Shown here: positions 1 through 13,691 of the stretch, in pieces
How positions within the stretch are numbered: the stretch's first letter is position 1
Layout: the number at the start of each line of letters is the position of its first letter
From: Parapristionchus giblindavisi
Taxonomy: Eukaryota; Nematoda; Chromadorea; Rhabditida; Diplogasteridae
Reading direction: 5' to 3'
Length of the DNA stretch: 64,000 bases
Assembly: GCA_943737045.1 (NCBI GenBank)
Contig: CALSFV010000208.1
Span: forward strand, 1-64,000
Notes under the pieces: generated by a model
Database searches by the model: none
What the model was told of the DNA's origin: nothing
Seen by the model: the letters and a program-made list of their open reading frames with translations, nothing else
Position numbers and translations under genes: made by a program

Positions 1-674
1 AGAAGAAGAAGAAGAAGTGGGGAGAAGCACAAGGAATGAATGAATGAATAGATGAAAGTTTATTTGAGTACTTAGATCATAGGAAGAATTGACTATAGAA
101 TAGTCCAGACGATATCCACCTTCTATTATGTCTAAGTTGAACATGGAATCTTTCTTTTTCTGTGTGTAGAGTGATTCAGTGACGTGGATAACTTTCAGAA
201 GTTGATAATGAACGAAAGAACTGTACAACGATAAAAGAAACAAGTTTGATAGTGCTGCGATAATGAAACTAAATGAGATCGCAGTAGGAAAAAGAGGACA
301 GTTTGGAGCTTATTCGGAGTAAGAGGAGGAGAAAATGATAACGAGGGTCTTCCTTTCTCCGCTTCCTTCTCTCTCACTCTAACCTACTATGCTATGTATT
401 ACTGACGAGGAAGAAGAATAAGAGGAAAAAGTGAAAGAAAGAAATAAAGAAAAAGGAGGAGGAGGAGAAAAAAAGAAGACATGGCGAGTGATGGAAGACT
501 GTACAAGTAACGTGTACACACATAGACGACGAAAACACGACCATGACTAACAAGAAATTTATAATTTGAAAGGAAATAAATACCACAACTAAAAGAGGAG
601 ATGAAAAGAAATGAGGAGTGTTCAACGCAATGAATTTATAGGCCTCCCCTTTTCCTCTCGTTTTTGTCAACCTC

Positions 675-677
<3 letters not shown>

Positions 678-713
<36 letters not shown>
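678..713. repeat. (TC)n dinucleotide microsatellite
   Basis: An uninterrupted run of TC dinucleotides of about 36 bases, the reverse of the general purine bias of the surrounding + strand. Confidence 0.9.
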
Positions 714-715
<2 letters not shown>

Positions 716-1555
716 CTCTACCTCATCCTCCCTCCCTCTCTCTGTCCATCTCCTTCCCCTCTCAAAGCCTCTACCTCTTCTTCAATCTTCCAGACACTGA
801 AATCGATGACGAAATGTTTCTTGTGGAGGGAGCAAAATGAGTGCGTGTCTCTTTCTGTTGGAGTTGAGGCTCCACTCCGTCTCGCCCTCCCTCACTTCTC
901 CCTCTGAAGTCTTCCTCCCTCCCTTCACCCTATATGGAATGAGATGGCCAGCTGGGTAGAGCTGGAAATGGGAGGAGAAGGGCTAGAAATGAAGAGAGAA
1001 GGGCAGGAGAGGGGAGGTAGAGAGCAGGGGAGGAGGGGAGAGGGAGGGAGGAGAGAGGGGGGTAGGTAGAGGGAGGGGAACGACTCCCTCTTCACTCGTA
1101 ATCTGCCCCTCAAGAATAGTAGAACAAGAGGGAGAAAAGAACAAGGAATGATCAGAAGACGAAGAAGAAGAAGAGGAGGACATAACAAAAGAGAGAACGA
1201 ATGGTTTAGCATTTGGGTAAGATGAAAAATATTTTGAATATGCATCTGAACATTGTTTTGGATGACGAATGTTTTGTGTGTGGGGACAATATATCATCGT
1301 CTACGTGCGAATGAAGATGGGAAGTGTTAATGATCATTGGGAGAAGAAGATGATTGATCCACTCGGCGATGAATGGAAATAGATGTGAGATACAGATTGA
1401 ATAGATGTGTTTGATGGGAAAGAACGACGTAATATGAGATGATACATGAGAGGAGATGAGAGGTAGAGTGATTTACAGAAGGAGCCGAGGAAAGAAGATA
1501 AAGGGATGCACCGAGAAACAAAGACAGAAGGAGATTTTTTTTAAATACAAGAGTT

Positions 1556-1597
1556 ATATTTGATACAGGTTGGTATTTGCCAACCTGTATCAAATAT
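1556..1597. repeat. Perfect 18-bp hairpin
   Basis: Two exact 18-base inverted arms, each containing GATACAGGTTGG or its complement, are separated by the 6-base loop TATTTG. It resembles the short perfect inverted duplications at 22667, 46451 and 61467. Confidence 0.9.
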
Positions 1598-4500
1598 GTT
1601 TCAAGGAGCTCGCTCTGAATCGAAAAAAATCAGTACAAGAGGTAGAGAGAAATATAGCGAAATAAAGAAAGAGTGAGGGGATAAGGAGAATGATCTATGG
1701 AGGGAGTGAAGGAGAGAGACGGGGTTGAAAAGGGCAAGTGATTGGTCATTGAGTCCTCTTGGTACATGAAATGTGATTCCATTCAAAAATTGAGAACGAA
1801 TTTGATGATGATGAGGAGAAGTTCAAAGGAGATGTACTATGGAACAAAATGGATGAGATGAGAGAATGAGAACAAGAGAGGTTGAGGAAATAAGAGTCTT
1901 GGTTAATGTAGAATGGAAGTCGTGCAGAAGAGAGAATAATTATTACGTAATGCTCATTTTGTAAGATGTGTGGAAGTCAAATATTATTCAATCGATAAAT
2001 TGAAGAGTTCAGTGAGGAACGTTGTTCCATAGGAAAACTCCTCCTCATAGAACGGCCTCCTCTAATGTGGTTGGCGATTTTTAAGCTGGTACCCGAAAAT
2101 GCTTGAAACATTTTTCCCTACTGCTTAATGTATTTTTTCGTGACAATAAAGAGAGCGCGAACGGGTTCCCGTTAAATTTGGAGTGATTGAAAAATCGTAG
2201 GAGGGCTTGCAGACGAGGAAAAGCTGCATGGGAAATGTATATGTTGATGAAGGAGGAAGGAAGGAATATGAGTCTGCTGATTCTCACGATTGAAGTTGAT
2301 CCGATTATGGAAGAAAGATATCGAATAGATGAGAGAGAATAGAAGAGGGATCGACAAATTGAAACAACGAATGGAATGGATATCAGACGGATATCTAGTC
2401 CATGTAGAGAGTATACAGAAGGCTGAAGGAGGGGAGGGATGGAGGGAGAGGGAGGGGGAGGAAGAGGGAGAGAGGGAGGATGAGAGATGGAGAGGGAGAG
2501 AGGGAAGATGAGAGATGGAGAGGGAGAGAGTGGGAGGAATAGAGAGGGAGAGATAGAGAGATAGAGAGAGAGGCGGGCTCATGTTACCCTCGTTATACTC
2601 CATCTCTTCTACTACCACTTGGATCGGTTGTAGATGGATAGAGAGGAAGGGAGAGGGTCTTCTCCTTCTTCAGCGTCTTCTTCTTCTTACATTACTCGTC
2701 CATGCCTCACTCTAACCTTGTTTGTTGTGACCGCGACGAGGACCCCCACAAGCATTAATTCCACACCAATCTATACAGGTCTTCTGCACACTCTTTCGCA
2801 TTCATATCGCTGTTCTCATTTATTAGAAAGAATTAAAAATGTCTTCCTTCTCCCTGACTGCTTGTCTCAGAAACCGAAGAGCCGCAGGGATAATTATAGA
2901 ATAATTATTGTTTGTAGTAGTACATCGTAAAAGTGCGAGACAGAAGTTGAACCGCGATTCAGAACGAAATGAGGATATTCCTAGGATAGAGAGGGTGGTA
3001 ATTTGGATGTGAGCATACAGCAAAAAGACGACGTCATGAGAACAGGAAGAGAAACTGAGGGAGGTATAATGATGATATGGGAAAAGAATTATTAATCTGC
3101 TCATAGACAATTAGCAATAGATGGGTGTCAGCTCGTCCTGATCTCCTGAGAAGACAATACCATGACCAGAATCAGTGCTGATAACGAATCCGTTCATAGA
3201 AAGTGCCTAATCGACCAGAGTTTAGAGGATTTTTTTTAAAATTTCTGCGCAAATCAAATGGATTTCTCCGTAGAACAGCTCTTCCTCCGCAGCTGAACGT
3301 TACTTGAAACAAACCAACTTTAGCTAATTTTTCGATTGAACTCAGAGAGGTTAGCTGAATCAGATGCACAAAGTCTTTTGAGCGGCACACATGAAAGGTT
3401 CAATAAGAGGAGAAAGTCGATCGATAGTGATCTACCAAGACGAATAAAGCTTGAATGTTTGATCTTAGCATAAACGAAAGTATCATAAGAAACCCCGATT
3501 TGTGCAGAAATTTCAAATTTGCAATATCAATTTTCTCAAAAGTCAGGTCCATTATGCACTTTCTGAAAGCTGATCCTTAATCATCATCAAAACTGATCCT
3601 AGTCATGGAATTGCCCCATCCCTGGCCCCATATTGCAAACCAAAAGAAAAATAAATAGAACTACTTATACTAGTTTTATTATATAATTACAACAATGAAT
3701 AAAGGATAAATGAGGAAATGAGTAAAAGAGTGAATGGATTTCTAAGGTCTGGAGTAATTGTCAGTGGGGAAATAGCATGTATCAAGTATAAGAAGATTTG
3801 TAGCCTCTCTAGTACAAAATGAAAATTCCCCCTCGAGAAGGTAGTAAGTAGTACACGAGTCTTTTCGATGTTATGTTGCTTCACTGGAAAACAATTAGGA
3901 AAAAGTCTATTTTCGTTACTGAGTCTCCTTTAATAATCGTGTACGTATCGAGGAAAGGAGCAAAATTGGCTTGAGCGCGACCAGGAAGCAAACAAACTAC
4001 TTAAGGGATTTTATATCTGACCGTGCCACTTTAGTCTTAGTACAATTAATCGCGCACGATGCAATAATTAACGAAATATTTCGAGGACATATTGATAGAG
4101 GAGAGACATAAATAATATTCATGGTCTGTGGCGGGCCAAAGTGCCCGTTTAAGGATAAGGGCATTGGAGGTAGACGGAGAGAGAGATGGAGAGGAAGAAA
4201 TAGTATGACTAGTAAAGAGGCTTGGAAAACGAAGACGTGCGATGAATCAATTGCATCGCGGCCACTATGGGCATAGAAAGAAGAAGACTTCAAATATTTC
4301 TAAGCCACCTTTTGGGAAATATATGAAGAAGAATACGAAGAGACCTCACCTCATCTCCATCCTCTCTATCCCCATTCGAATGGATCCATCTTATATATTC
4401 CCAACTACTAAACATCCTCCTTCCCATCCATTCATCCGTCCTTTTCTCCCATTCCTTTCTTTATTCTTCTTCTTCGTTTATTGCCGCACGATTAATGTCC

Positions 4501-5535
4501 ACTACTACGATGATGATGATGGTGATGATAGAGATGAGAATGACTGCCAATAGAATTACGATCATCTCATATCTTCCCATCGTTCAATCACACCTGCTGT
4601 AGTGCTCTCCGAGACTCCGCTCCTTTATAATGTCCATACTAATGCTCAATGAATCTGTGTAACTGCACTTCTTCGTCCTTTCCGTCCGGCACCCATTACG
4701 AACACTTATTGTTAGTGCGCCATATGGAGCAACAACTCATATTTGAATCAAAATGCATCGTAATGAAAACATTTACTGGAAAAGTATTGCGTCTTGTACA
4801 GTGCACAACATCAATTCCACTGAGCCGCTGTACTTTCTTGGAAAGCTCTCACGCATAACGGAAGGAAAGCGAAAATTGCATGATGACTTGCAATAAGAAA
4901 TATTTAAGTGAATCGAGAGGAAGATTCGTAAGGAAGGCATAAGGGACAAAATACATTGGTTGTTTATGTCTCCTTTATAATGGAAAGACACGATGAAACG
5001 ATTATATGAAGTAGAAGTGGGATTGACACTCTTGAAGGGGGAGGGACGACTATCTTACAGTCCTCTATAGTAGAATAGAAAACACTCCATATTGTGTGGG
5101 GGGGGTAAGAGGAGAAGTACTAGATAGGAAGGAAGAAGAAAGGGGAGGGCGACTAAAAGGAAGGAGAAGTTGGAATGGAAAAAAAGAGGAATCCCTTTTG
5201 TGTCTCCTAAGACACATGATTTATGACACTCCAAGTGTAGTGTTGTTAGAAAAAGGACTGCAATGAGATATGACACAGGACGGGGACAGCAAGAGGAGCA
5301 TTAGGTGGAGGAGCAGTACGAAGGAGAAGAAACGGAAGAATGGGAGGAAAATCATGGTCAAAGTAGCCAATGTAAACTTTGAACTAACTAGAGAAAGAGA
5401 TTATTAGGCACTCATAGAAAAAAGTGAAGTGGAAAGGCGAAAAAAGGCGATAGATGAATAGTGATGAAGAAGATGAAGAGAGGATGGCGAAAGAGTGTGT
5501 GGAATGAAGAGAGTACAAGTCGTATCTCTGCTTCT

Positions 5536-8500
5536 ATGGCAACGACGGCTTCTACCTCTCCCTCTATCTCCTTCATCCTCCGCTCCCTACTACTACTCCT
5601 CTTCGTCTTCCATTTCGGAGGCCACCACTTTCCTCTCCTTAGTCAATTTACACTTTTCACATTATTATTCGCTGTCTTAAGACGCGCTCGCACTTTGATC
5701 CGCAATCTATCGTCTACGGTAAGCCTCCGAATAGTCGCTAAATGCCGTAAGTTTTCCGCTTCAGAACAATAGGAGTCGAAACCTCTTGAGGAAACAGCTG
5801 TCATGCTCTTATCGATATTGTTCGCACTTCTGAAGCTACACTTAGCCGCAGGACAAACTTCCGTAACAGGTGAATAATATTTTTCAACCATGAAAGCTCA
5901 ATGATAGTTCATAATTGAATAAATAAGGATGAGAGCAAACGTAGTGATTATAGAGATAAACGAGTACGATGTGGAAGTGGATACAATATCTCCATCGTCT
6001 TCTCACACTGTACACTTAGGTGAGGGGCTTCCATATCCGTATCAAACTTGTTTAGCACAACGTATGGAACGCAGTAGTGAGGAAGAGAACGGAGGAGAAG
6101 GGTGGAGGTGGATAGAGGAAGAGGGATGAAGAAGAAGAGGGAGGAACAGAGGAGATGGAGATGAGAAGGACTAAGAGGGAGAGTGAGGAGAGAAGGGGAA
6201 GAAAGAGGGAAGGAGAGAGGAGCAAGAGAGATAGGAGGAATGAAGAGAAAGAGATTGATAGGGGAGAGAGAGATCCGATACAACCCGATTACAGCCAAGA
6301 TAGCATTCGCCGTATTCCTTCAGATGCCCCAAACTACGCCATATCCATATCCATATTGTACTCCATTCTAGACCCAATATAGATATTAGAGAATACATCA
6401 GATAATTGATACGGTTATTATGCCAAGATTATTTCTAACAATGCTGCAACCATCATATTACTTAATTGCTCGACATATGCAGTGGTGCCTTTTCAAAATG
6501 CATTACACGGCGATATAGCGCCATTTTCTCAATGAATGGAGTGTTAAAAATAATACATATATGTAGAAGACATCTTTAGTTTTTTTCGGAATTAACAAAA
6601 TCGCAAAATCATCACACCATTAAAAAAATGAATTCTCGCGCAATTTGAATTTATCGCGCCTTATTTGCGCGGGAATATGTAAATTTTCAATATTTCGAAA
6701 AAAATCTATATCGTATTGCAGCCACCCAACCAGCTAAACGATCGCTACTATATGCTTTATTTTGACACTATTTATTGAGCAAAAACATCGCGTGGAGGGG
6801 CGATATGGCGCGTGGTGCATTTTGAATAGACAAGCGTGCATCACTCTTATACATATAAGGATATTTGTGGTGGACAGCGGGAAATTGTTTAGATATATAA
6901 AATAGCAAAAAATATGTGAATTGATCGTTGATCAGTGTCAAAGGATCAATAATGATTATACGCCCCTCAGTTTCTATAGCTTTGCGATGGATATTAAGGA
7001 TATTCCATCGATCCCCTCATTCCCGTATAATTCCCGTAAAAATATGATCGGATAAAAGAATAATAATAAAAATAACTTTTGAAATACTTTCAGTCTTGTC
7101 GACTCAACGATTACACGATGCTAATGAGATATTAGAAGAACGATTGGGAGTGATGCTTGATCAAGCGACAAAAGCAGCGAGATCATTGAAATATGGATTG
7201 AATTCAAAGGATGAATGGATAGATCGAAGTCCTTCTCCTTCACCATCTCTTCAGTCCTCTTCTCTCTCTGCTAAGGTCAGTAATACTCGAGATGAGTATT
7301 TTCGACGACGAGAAAAGGCTTAGGGAGAATTGAGCTCCAAGAAAAAAAGGGAAGAGGAACTATTGAGATATAGTTGAAAAGTGATAGATTACAAAACAGA
7401 TAAAGAAAGAGTGCGTCATTCCTCTAGATTAAACTAGTAGTTCACCAAATTAGGGAAGGTTTAGGAAAAGAGAAAAAGAGACTCCTCTTCTTCATCTTCT
7501 TCTTTGTGCATATGAAGAATGAATGGTGTGCTATCCTCCTGGGGGGAAGAAGAAAGAGGAGAAGACGGAAAAGGAAGAGGAGGTGGACCAAGGGAAGAAG
7601 ACGAAATGGAGAATAAAAGGGGAAAAAGAATAGAGAAAGAGAAGACAAAACATGGGCATTGAATACCTAGTAATGATCATGGAGAACAATTCCCATTGAG
7701 AGAGAAAAAGAAAAAGGAAGTAGAAAAAAAGGGAAAAAAAGAGAAAAAAAAGAAAAAAAAGCAGAAGTGACATATAAAAAAATAGTGAAAAAATTATGAT
7801 CACGATTGTCCCTTTTAGATTGTGAAAATGGATTCAATTCCAACGAGGACAATCATTCATTTTGTATCATACATTGATGGAAAGGCAATCTCGGCTGAGG
7901 TTAGTTTCAAACACGAAGATATGGATGAAAAGTGGGCTTGTTTGTCCTTAGCCAAGAGTCACTTCTTGTCCCAAGGGGTGAACAAGCCCATATATCATAA
8001 GAAGAATCAGCGAGTGGTGGGCTATCGTTCAATTCTCCTCTGTCTCTCTATCCCTCTCTCCCCTCTCACTGCCTTTCTTAGTCGATCTATCATCTACACT
8101 TCTTCGTTTCTTCTCACGAAAATGCATTGAATGAGAAGGCCTCAAGGGTGAGTACGAGAGTATATGATTGATATTGTAGGCGATAGTGAGGGATATCTCG
8201 CTGCTCTCCACACAAGAGATCTCAGCTATCTTGCACTATCCCGTCAGCCAAGTTTCAAGTAAGACAATTACGTCAATTCGAGATAAGAAGAAGAAGACAT
8301 GTTCTATTTCGAGAGAATTCACTTTCGTTGCTATCTGTTCTATTCCCAAGTGGGCAAGAGAAAACAAGGACGAACGAACTCGAACGGGCAACGAACTTAT
8401 GGTGTTTAGTAGAGAAAAATGTTTTCCCTATATTTCCTAAGGGGCTAATATATATTCTTTTAGTGAACTAACATCATAGTATTGAGGGTAACAAATAGTG

Positions 8501-11500
8501 TGAGAAGTGAGCATCGAGAGAGAGAATTCACTTGGGTGTTAGTTGAGAACCTCTTAGTTACAGTAGTCTACTGAATGAATTATATGAGAGATGTGGTATG
8601 TGGGGGGGAGGCAGTAGAACGAACATCAACTGAGAGCCTAAGATAAATCATGAGAATGATAAAATGATAATGTGAATGTTTTTGCAGCGACAGAAAGGGA
8701 TACGATCGTTGAGACTGCTTCATGGTGGAAGATTGGTAGGATGAAATATGACTGATATTAAAAAATAGAAGAAATAAATATTACCATAATATTGCAAGGA
8801 ATAGGAATGCAAAACAGTAACGGAAGAAAATATTATTGTCAGAGCTGTAATAGAATCATAAAAATAAGAAATACCTAGAAAGGAAAACAAGGAAGGATAT
8901 TAGAGAGCAGATATGTATTGGATGTATTGATGAAGGATACGCAGCGTGAGCGGCATTGTTACTTCCTCATTAGAAGAGAAATATGCAAATTATTTTTTTT
9001 AAACTGTTGTTATATAAAAACAAATCCTTCAAAACAGGAGTAACATACATTAATTACTAGAAATGTATATGATTACTAAAAGTACTGGCTATTTCTTCAC
9101 CTGTCACGTAATATAAAGGTAAAGGTACATCGCGTTATTCAAGGCAAATTGGGGAAATCATTGGGGGAAATCACTGCTAGGCCAGTGATAACGGTCATAT
9201 ATGAATCACTACTCGTTTAGGTCTGATAATTGGTGGCGGTGCTCTGATTCTCTTCATCGGATGGTGTTGTCTATTCCTATACTTCAATACTTGTGGAAGG
9301 TTGTCATGGGACAAGAAGCAGGAAATGTACGAAGACAGAGATACTCGAGTAATATCTACCGATGAAGTGAACAATTATTCACGAAGAGATGATACTATGG
9401 AAAGAGAAGAAGAACGAAGTGACGAACACAGGTAAACACCTATTAAGGCGCTTTTTGTGTTGTTTTTGCACGAACATGCAAATTAGTAGTCGTAGTATAT
9501 GGGTAATTTCATAAAAATAGAAGCAGCAATGAAACTGATTCGTGAGAGAATCACTAGCAAAGAAAGTTTGCCATGGGAGCGAGTTATTGTGTCTAGATGG
9601 GAAAATGATTTGACTTTTTAAAATATGACTTGAGAAAGCATCGTTCAATATCATCATCGTTTAAAAAAATTTTAAAAAGAGATTAAATTAAAATGAGGTA
9701 CTCACAGCTGAGGTTCGCTTAATCTTAGTAAGTCTTGTAGTGTGGTGACGATCATTGTGCAGGCCAAAGTCCATCAACTTCTTTCACTCCTCAACCATTG
9801 CAGACAACGAGCGACCGCTCCTCTTGAACCAATTGAGGTGAATGAGCAACCGACGAAAGCTGTGATGGAAATGAAGAATACGGAGAAAAGAGAAGAAGAT
9901 GAACAATTAGAAGGGAAGGTGCAGCCTGCAAAGAGTGATGTAGTCCGTACTATGACAAGTAAGTAAGAGAGCAAGAATGGGGATGGAAGGGGTAAGTATG
10001 AGTGGAGAGGACAAATTACATGAAAATGAGTTACGACGACAAAAGAATAAGGCGCTTTTTTTCTAATGAGACAAGACAAGACCAAGTGCACTACTGGCTG
10101 ACGTCCACATATCCATAGTAGTGCCCCTAAACGGTGTCTTCTAACTTCATTCATTTAACTTCTTGCATTTAGTGTTTCCTGAATAAAGGTCCTTTTAATT
10201 GACAGCGCTTCCTTGGCAATCTAGGAAAGTCTTACCAAAATTGAGGAAGGCAACTAATGAGAAAAAAGGACCAATTCAAGGAAATCGTTGTTGTGACATA
10301 TATGATAAATAATGTGCTGTTCAAAATTAACGAAAATAAAAGAAACAAAATGAATAAAGGCAGAGATTGTGCAAACAGTGGAGAGTTTTCTCTGTTGTTC
10401 TTTTCCTTTCGTAACATAACATACGAAAAGCGAATGAGGAAGGGAATTGTGTATATGATAGTACTGTAGTCATGAAGTAAAGTGATCACGAAGAACAATA
10501 TAGCTTTTAGTGATGAATAAGGTAATTAGGTTAGTGACGGAGAAAACTGTATGAGAGAAGACAGGAGCAGGCATGGAAGAAGAGGAAGGAAAGGGTATAA
10601 AGCAGAGTAATTGGCGAAAGACAGGAAAGAAGAGTAAGATGGAAGAAGAAGAGGAGACGTCGTGTGCATTCTTCGCCTTGGATTCGAACCAATCACTGAA
10701 TTAGTAGTGAGAAAGGAGAGATAAGTGCGTAAAAGAAGCATAGTATGCAAAGGTTAGAAAGAGGAGAAGAGGATTGTGAGTATATATAAAGGGTGGTAGA
10801 TGAGCAGAAGAAGAAGGATGAGGTCCTCCTTCCGTCTCATGTCATTCTGCAGATGAGTTAAGAAGAAGAAGAAGAAGAAGGACAACGGGGATGGAGTGGA
10901 AGAAGAGGATGATAGACGAAGAACGACAGAAGAGAATATAGAGAATGAGTGAAGAATCGCATAAGATATTCTAATGAGTATCCTAAAGAAGGACTCACAG
11001 ACAAGGAGGAAAGAATGCCAATGCAATAGGACACATATGAATGGATATGGGTAGGAACTTCGGTACCTGGTGGCACTCGACGGAATTATGAAAAAAGCTA
11101 TCGTTTTGGAACCGGATGTTTTGGAATCAGTTAATATTTCAGGAAGTTTTTCTCTGGATGAGTCTTGTAAAAGTAAACACTTTTTAAAAATGAGAGTAAA
11201 ATCAAACAGTGATGGAACTCGTGGAACTGTAAGGTTTACCCTCAGTTGTTGATTCTGAACCGTGGACCACAGAATAAGTGGAGGTAGGCTCATTTGTAGT
11301 TAGGAAATATATGAATGGTGTCGAACATTGTGTGACTGTAGGAAATGAGTGACACTGAGACACAACAGAAGAAGAGAAAAGAGAGGAGAAAGGGTCGAAT
11401 AGACTGAAGAAAGGAATGGAGAAAGAAGATTAGGAGAGGAGGACGAGGAAGAAGAAGAAGAAGATCTCAGTTACGAAGGCAAAAGGCAAAAGGGTTAACT

Positions 11501-12389
11501 AGCCCCTATTACAAGGGGAAGACTCACTGTGTGAGGCAGATGAAGAAGAAGAGCAATCTGATGCCCATTTTCAATATTAATAAATGTATGTATATATTGC
11601 AGATGAGAGACCCACTCGAGTTGAAATTGCGACCGAACCGAGGACAAATGAAGAAAGAAGAGATTCGACTGATTCATTGGAGATTAATGATGAACAAGGA
11701 GAAGAATTTGATGATGATACAATGGTTATAGAGAAGATTGAGAGTAGTCGACCAAGAGCAGCTGGACTCAGAAGGCCTATACGAACTATCGATGGTAAAT
11801 CATCGTTACGCTTAAAGGCACACTCCGAGCTAATTTTACTCTTCGCATTGACAATACTCTCTCGTAGACAAAGAAAGTGAGAGAGCATTGCCAGAGCGTA
11901 GTTTCAAATTAGCTCATGTGTATTAAGATAAGCATAAAGACAAAAAAAAATATTTTAAAAATAACCATAATAGACAAATTTCGCATCTTGGGAAAAGAGA
12001 AAGAGAGATATTTCAAAGCTATATTAAAACAAGAAGTAGAGAGGAAATAGCTGCAATTACTAGTTCGAAACATTTAATAAATCTAAGGTCGTGTGATAAC
12101 TGAGAAGAATCCTTCCTCTCAATGGACAACATTTACTGCAGGGGACAGAGTCAATGCGATATTCTCCATCCGACCAGTTAGTATATATTCTATATATTAT
12201 GTTTCTCTATCTCTCTATCTCTCTCATCTTTTTCTCGTCTCGTCTATTCATCCTGTATTCATCATTTCATGTCCCTTACAGCCATCTTCATATGAACAAC
12301 CAACTCCTCTCCCACCAACTCTCAATGGAATCGTTCAACTCACCTCCATTAATCCCACACAACAGCAACAGTTTGCACGTTTCCTCTGA
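5536..12389 (+). CDS. Single-pass membrane protein, possibly UPF0606/KIAA1549-like, multi-exon
   Basis: A first exon (5536-5718, donor GTAAGC) encodes a Ser/Thr leader and a Leu-rich signal peptide core (LLLLLFVF). Later exons are 7094-7275, 7819-7899, 8180-8258, 9221-9431, 9763-9837, 11603-11794, 12142-12176 and 12282-12389 (stop). Phases match from 7094 through 9837 and again from 11603 to the stop; exons between these blocks, and between the signal exon and 7094, are not resolved. The exons at 7094-8258 form a SEA-like juxtamembrane domain with the pattern FVSYIDGKAISAE followed by LLSTQEISAILHYPV, which recalls the KIAA1549 family. A transmembrane helix (LIIGGGALILFIGWCCLFLY) follows at once, then an acidic, Arg-rich cytoplasmic tail ending in a Pro/Gln-rich C terminus. 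Family assignment is from memory of the motif and is tentative. The exon at 7094-7275 has a second copy at 32 kb. Confidence 0.5.
7122..7820 (+). repeat. Segmental duplication, copy A (parent)
   Basis: About 700 bp covering one exon of the membrane-protein gene and the following intron is repeated almost identically at 32028-32704. Copy A lies inside the intact exon chain, so it is the likely source. The copies differ by a few substitutions and by small indels in the purine tracts. Confidence 0.9.
11826..11915. mobile_element. Short hairpin MITE, AGCTAATT family, copy 1
   Basis: About 90 bp with imperfect inverted arms that start GAGCTAATTT and end AAATTAGCTC, with an inner arm CTCTCTCG / GAGAGCATTGCCAGAGCG. 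It sits just downstream of the 11603-11794 exon, in an intron. Related copies lie at 20790-20893 and 49216-49306, and a partial one at 31779-31840. Confidence 0.7.
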
Positions 12390-13691
12390 CGAATCGGGAC
12401 GATTTACGCTCAATTACACACGTGTTTTCTTATGTAAATTACACCGCCTGTACTTCGAGTTAAGCGGTGCCCTTGTTCATTTATAATTCCATTTAATGGA
12501 TGGACAAATACTCACTACACATTAGAGATATAGCGAATAAAGAAATATATGGTGCATGATCAAGATGCTAGTAGTTTCCGGTGACAAATATTATAAGAAT
12601 TAGGCGTTTTGTGAGAGAAGTGGTCGACACTAATTCGAGTGCAATGTAACGTGAAGAAATCTATGAACGTCGCTAATATACTTCTCTTTTTCATTCCATG
12701 TCGTGTCACACATGTTTTTTCATAGAGAATAAGGTTGTGTTTTTATATCACTGAAAATAGAGCTCGTTAGTTCTCTCATGCGGTGTTACATTTGCCTCCA
12801 TCGTGACGACGGAGAAATCCACTTAAACGGACCGGGAAACGAAAAACAAGTTGACCTCATATAAAACAGCTTGAAATTCTGTTTCGATATATGCAAATCT
12901 TATATCATAAGAATTCTCTGGTAAGAAGAACGGCGCAGTCAGAAAACTACAGTCTGCTCCAGTTAACGGGCGCCTTTTCCTAATTGCCACACCAACTCTT
13001 TGGAGACGACTTGAAATTGAATGTTTTGATGATAATTCTATCCGCAGTAGAGAATTATGAAGAATAAAACTCAATAATGGGCTTTTTCGAGCTTTTCGAT
13101 GGAGTTAGCATACTGTAGTTCGGAAACCTCGCCCGTGGTGTGGAGCAGGCTACAGTAATCCAACTTGTTACCAGAGCTTCGTTTCAAACTTTCAAATACA
13201 TATTTCTGATCAGTTTTTCAAACTTATCAACATGAGATCAACTATTTTAACTATTTCGATTCGAAATTTTTGGATGCCAGCTGCCTTTAAGCTCTGTAGA
13301 ATGAAAATTTCAAAGCGTTTTGGCATAAATACAAAAAAAGTAATAAACAATAGTATGATAAAATTCCGTTCGAAATCTGCATTCTGCAGAGTTGACTTAT
13401 TCTTTTACCGAGCAAAAAAATCTTACGAATCATGTTTTGAGACTTTTTTTCCGGGACGAAGAATATTCAAAAACATGAAAACAAGCTTTTACTCATCATT
13501 AAAGTAAGTATAAAAGAAGTATATTAATATGTTGACACGTAATCGTTCGATTTGTATTTTTAATGCATTTTTACCTTTACACTTCCTTGATTTGGATCAT
13601 GCACATAATTCATAGTAATTATTCAAATATCTTCCGTACTATCAAGATTCTTTGAAAGACAATTATTTCTTCAAATTTCTTATCATTATTT
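12390..13691. other. Intergenic, no recognised gene
   Basis: This follows the stop of the membrane-protein gene. Two open frames of 83 and 91 codons occur on opposite strands (12823-13074 minus and 13232-13507 plus), but neither shows a recognisable domain or convincing splice context. The sequence is AT-rich and leads into the LINE fragment. Confidence 0.5.

Larger units (their letters stand above)
1..5535. other. Purine-rich upstream or intronic region without a firm gene
   Basis: No exon in this stretch can be tied to a known family. The + strand is strongly biased to G and A, with long nearly pure polypurine runs near 957-1080 and 2428-2575, so most long open frames here are low-complexity Ser/Leu/Phe or Arg/Glu/Gly artefacts. 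One exon-like segment at 2634-2780 opens with ATG after a TAG acceptor and encodes a Ser-rich leader followed by a short hydrophobic stretch; it could be an alternative first exon of the membrane-protein gene downstream, but nothing confirms it. A perfect 18-bp hairpin lies at 1556-1597. Confidence 0.5.
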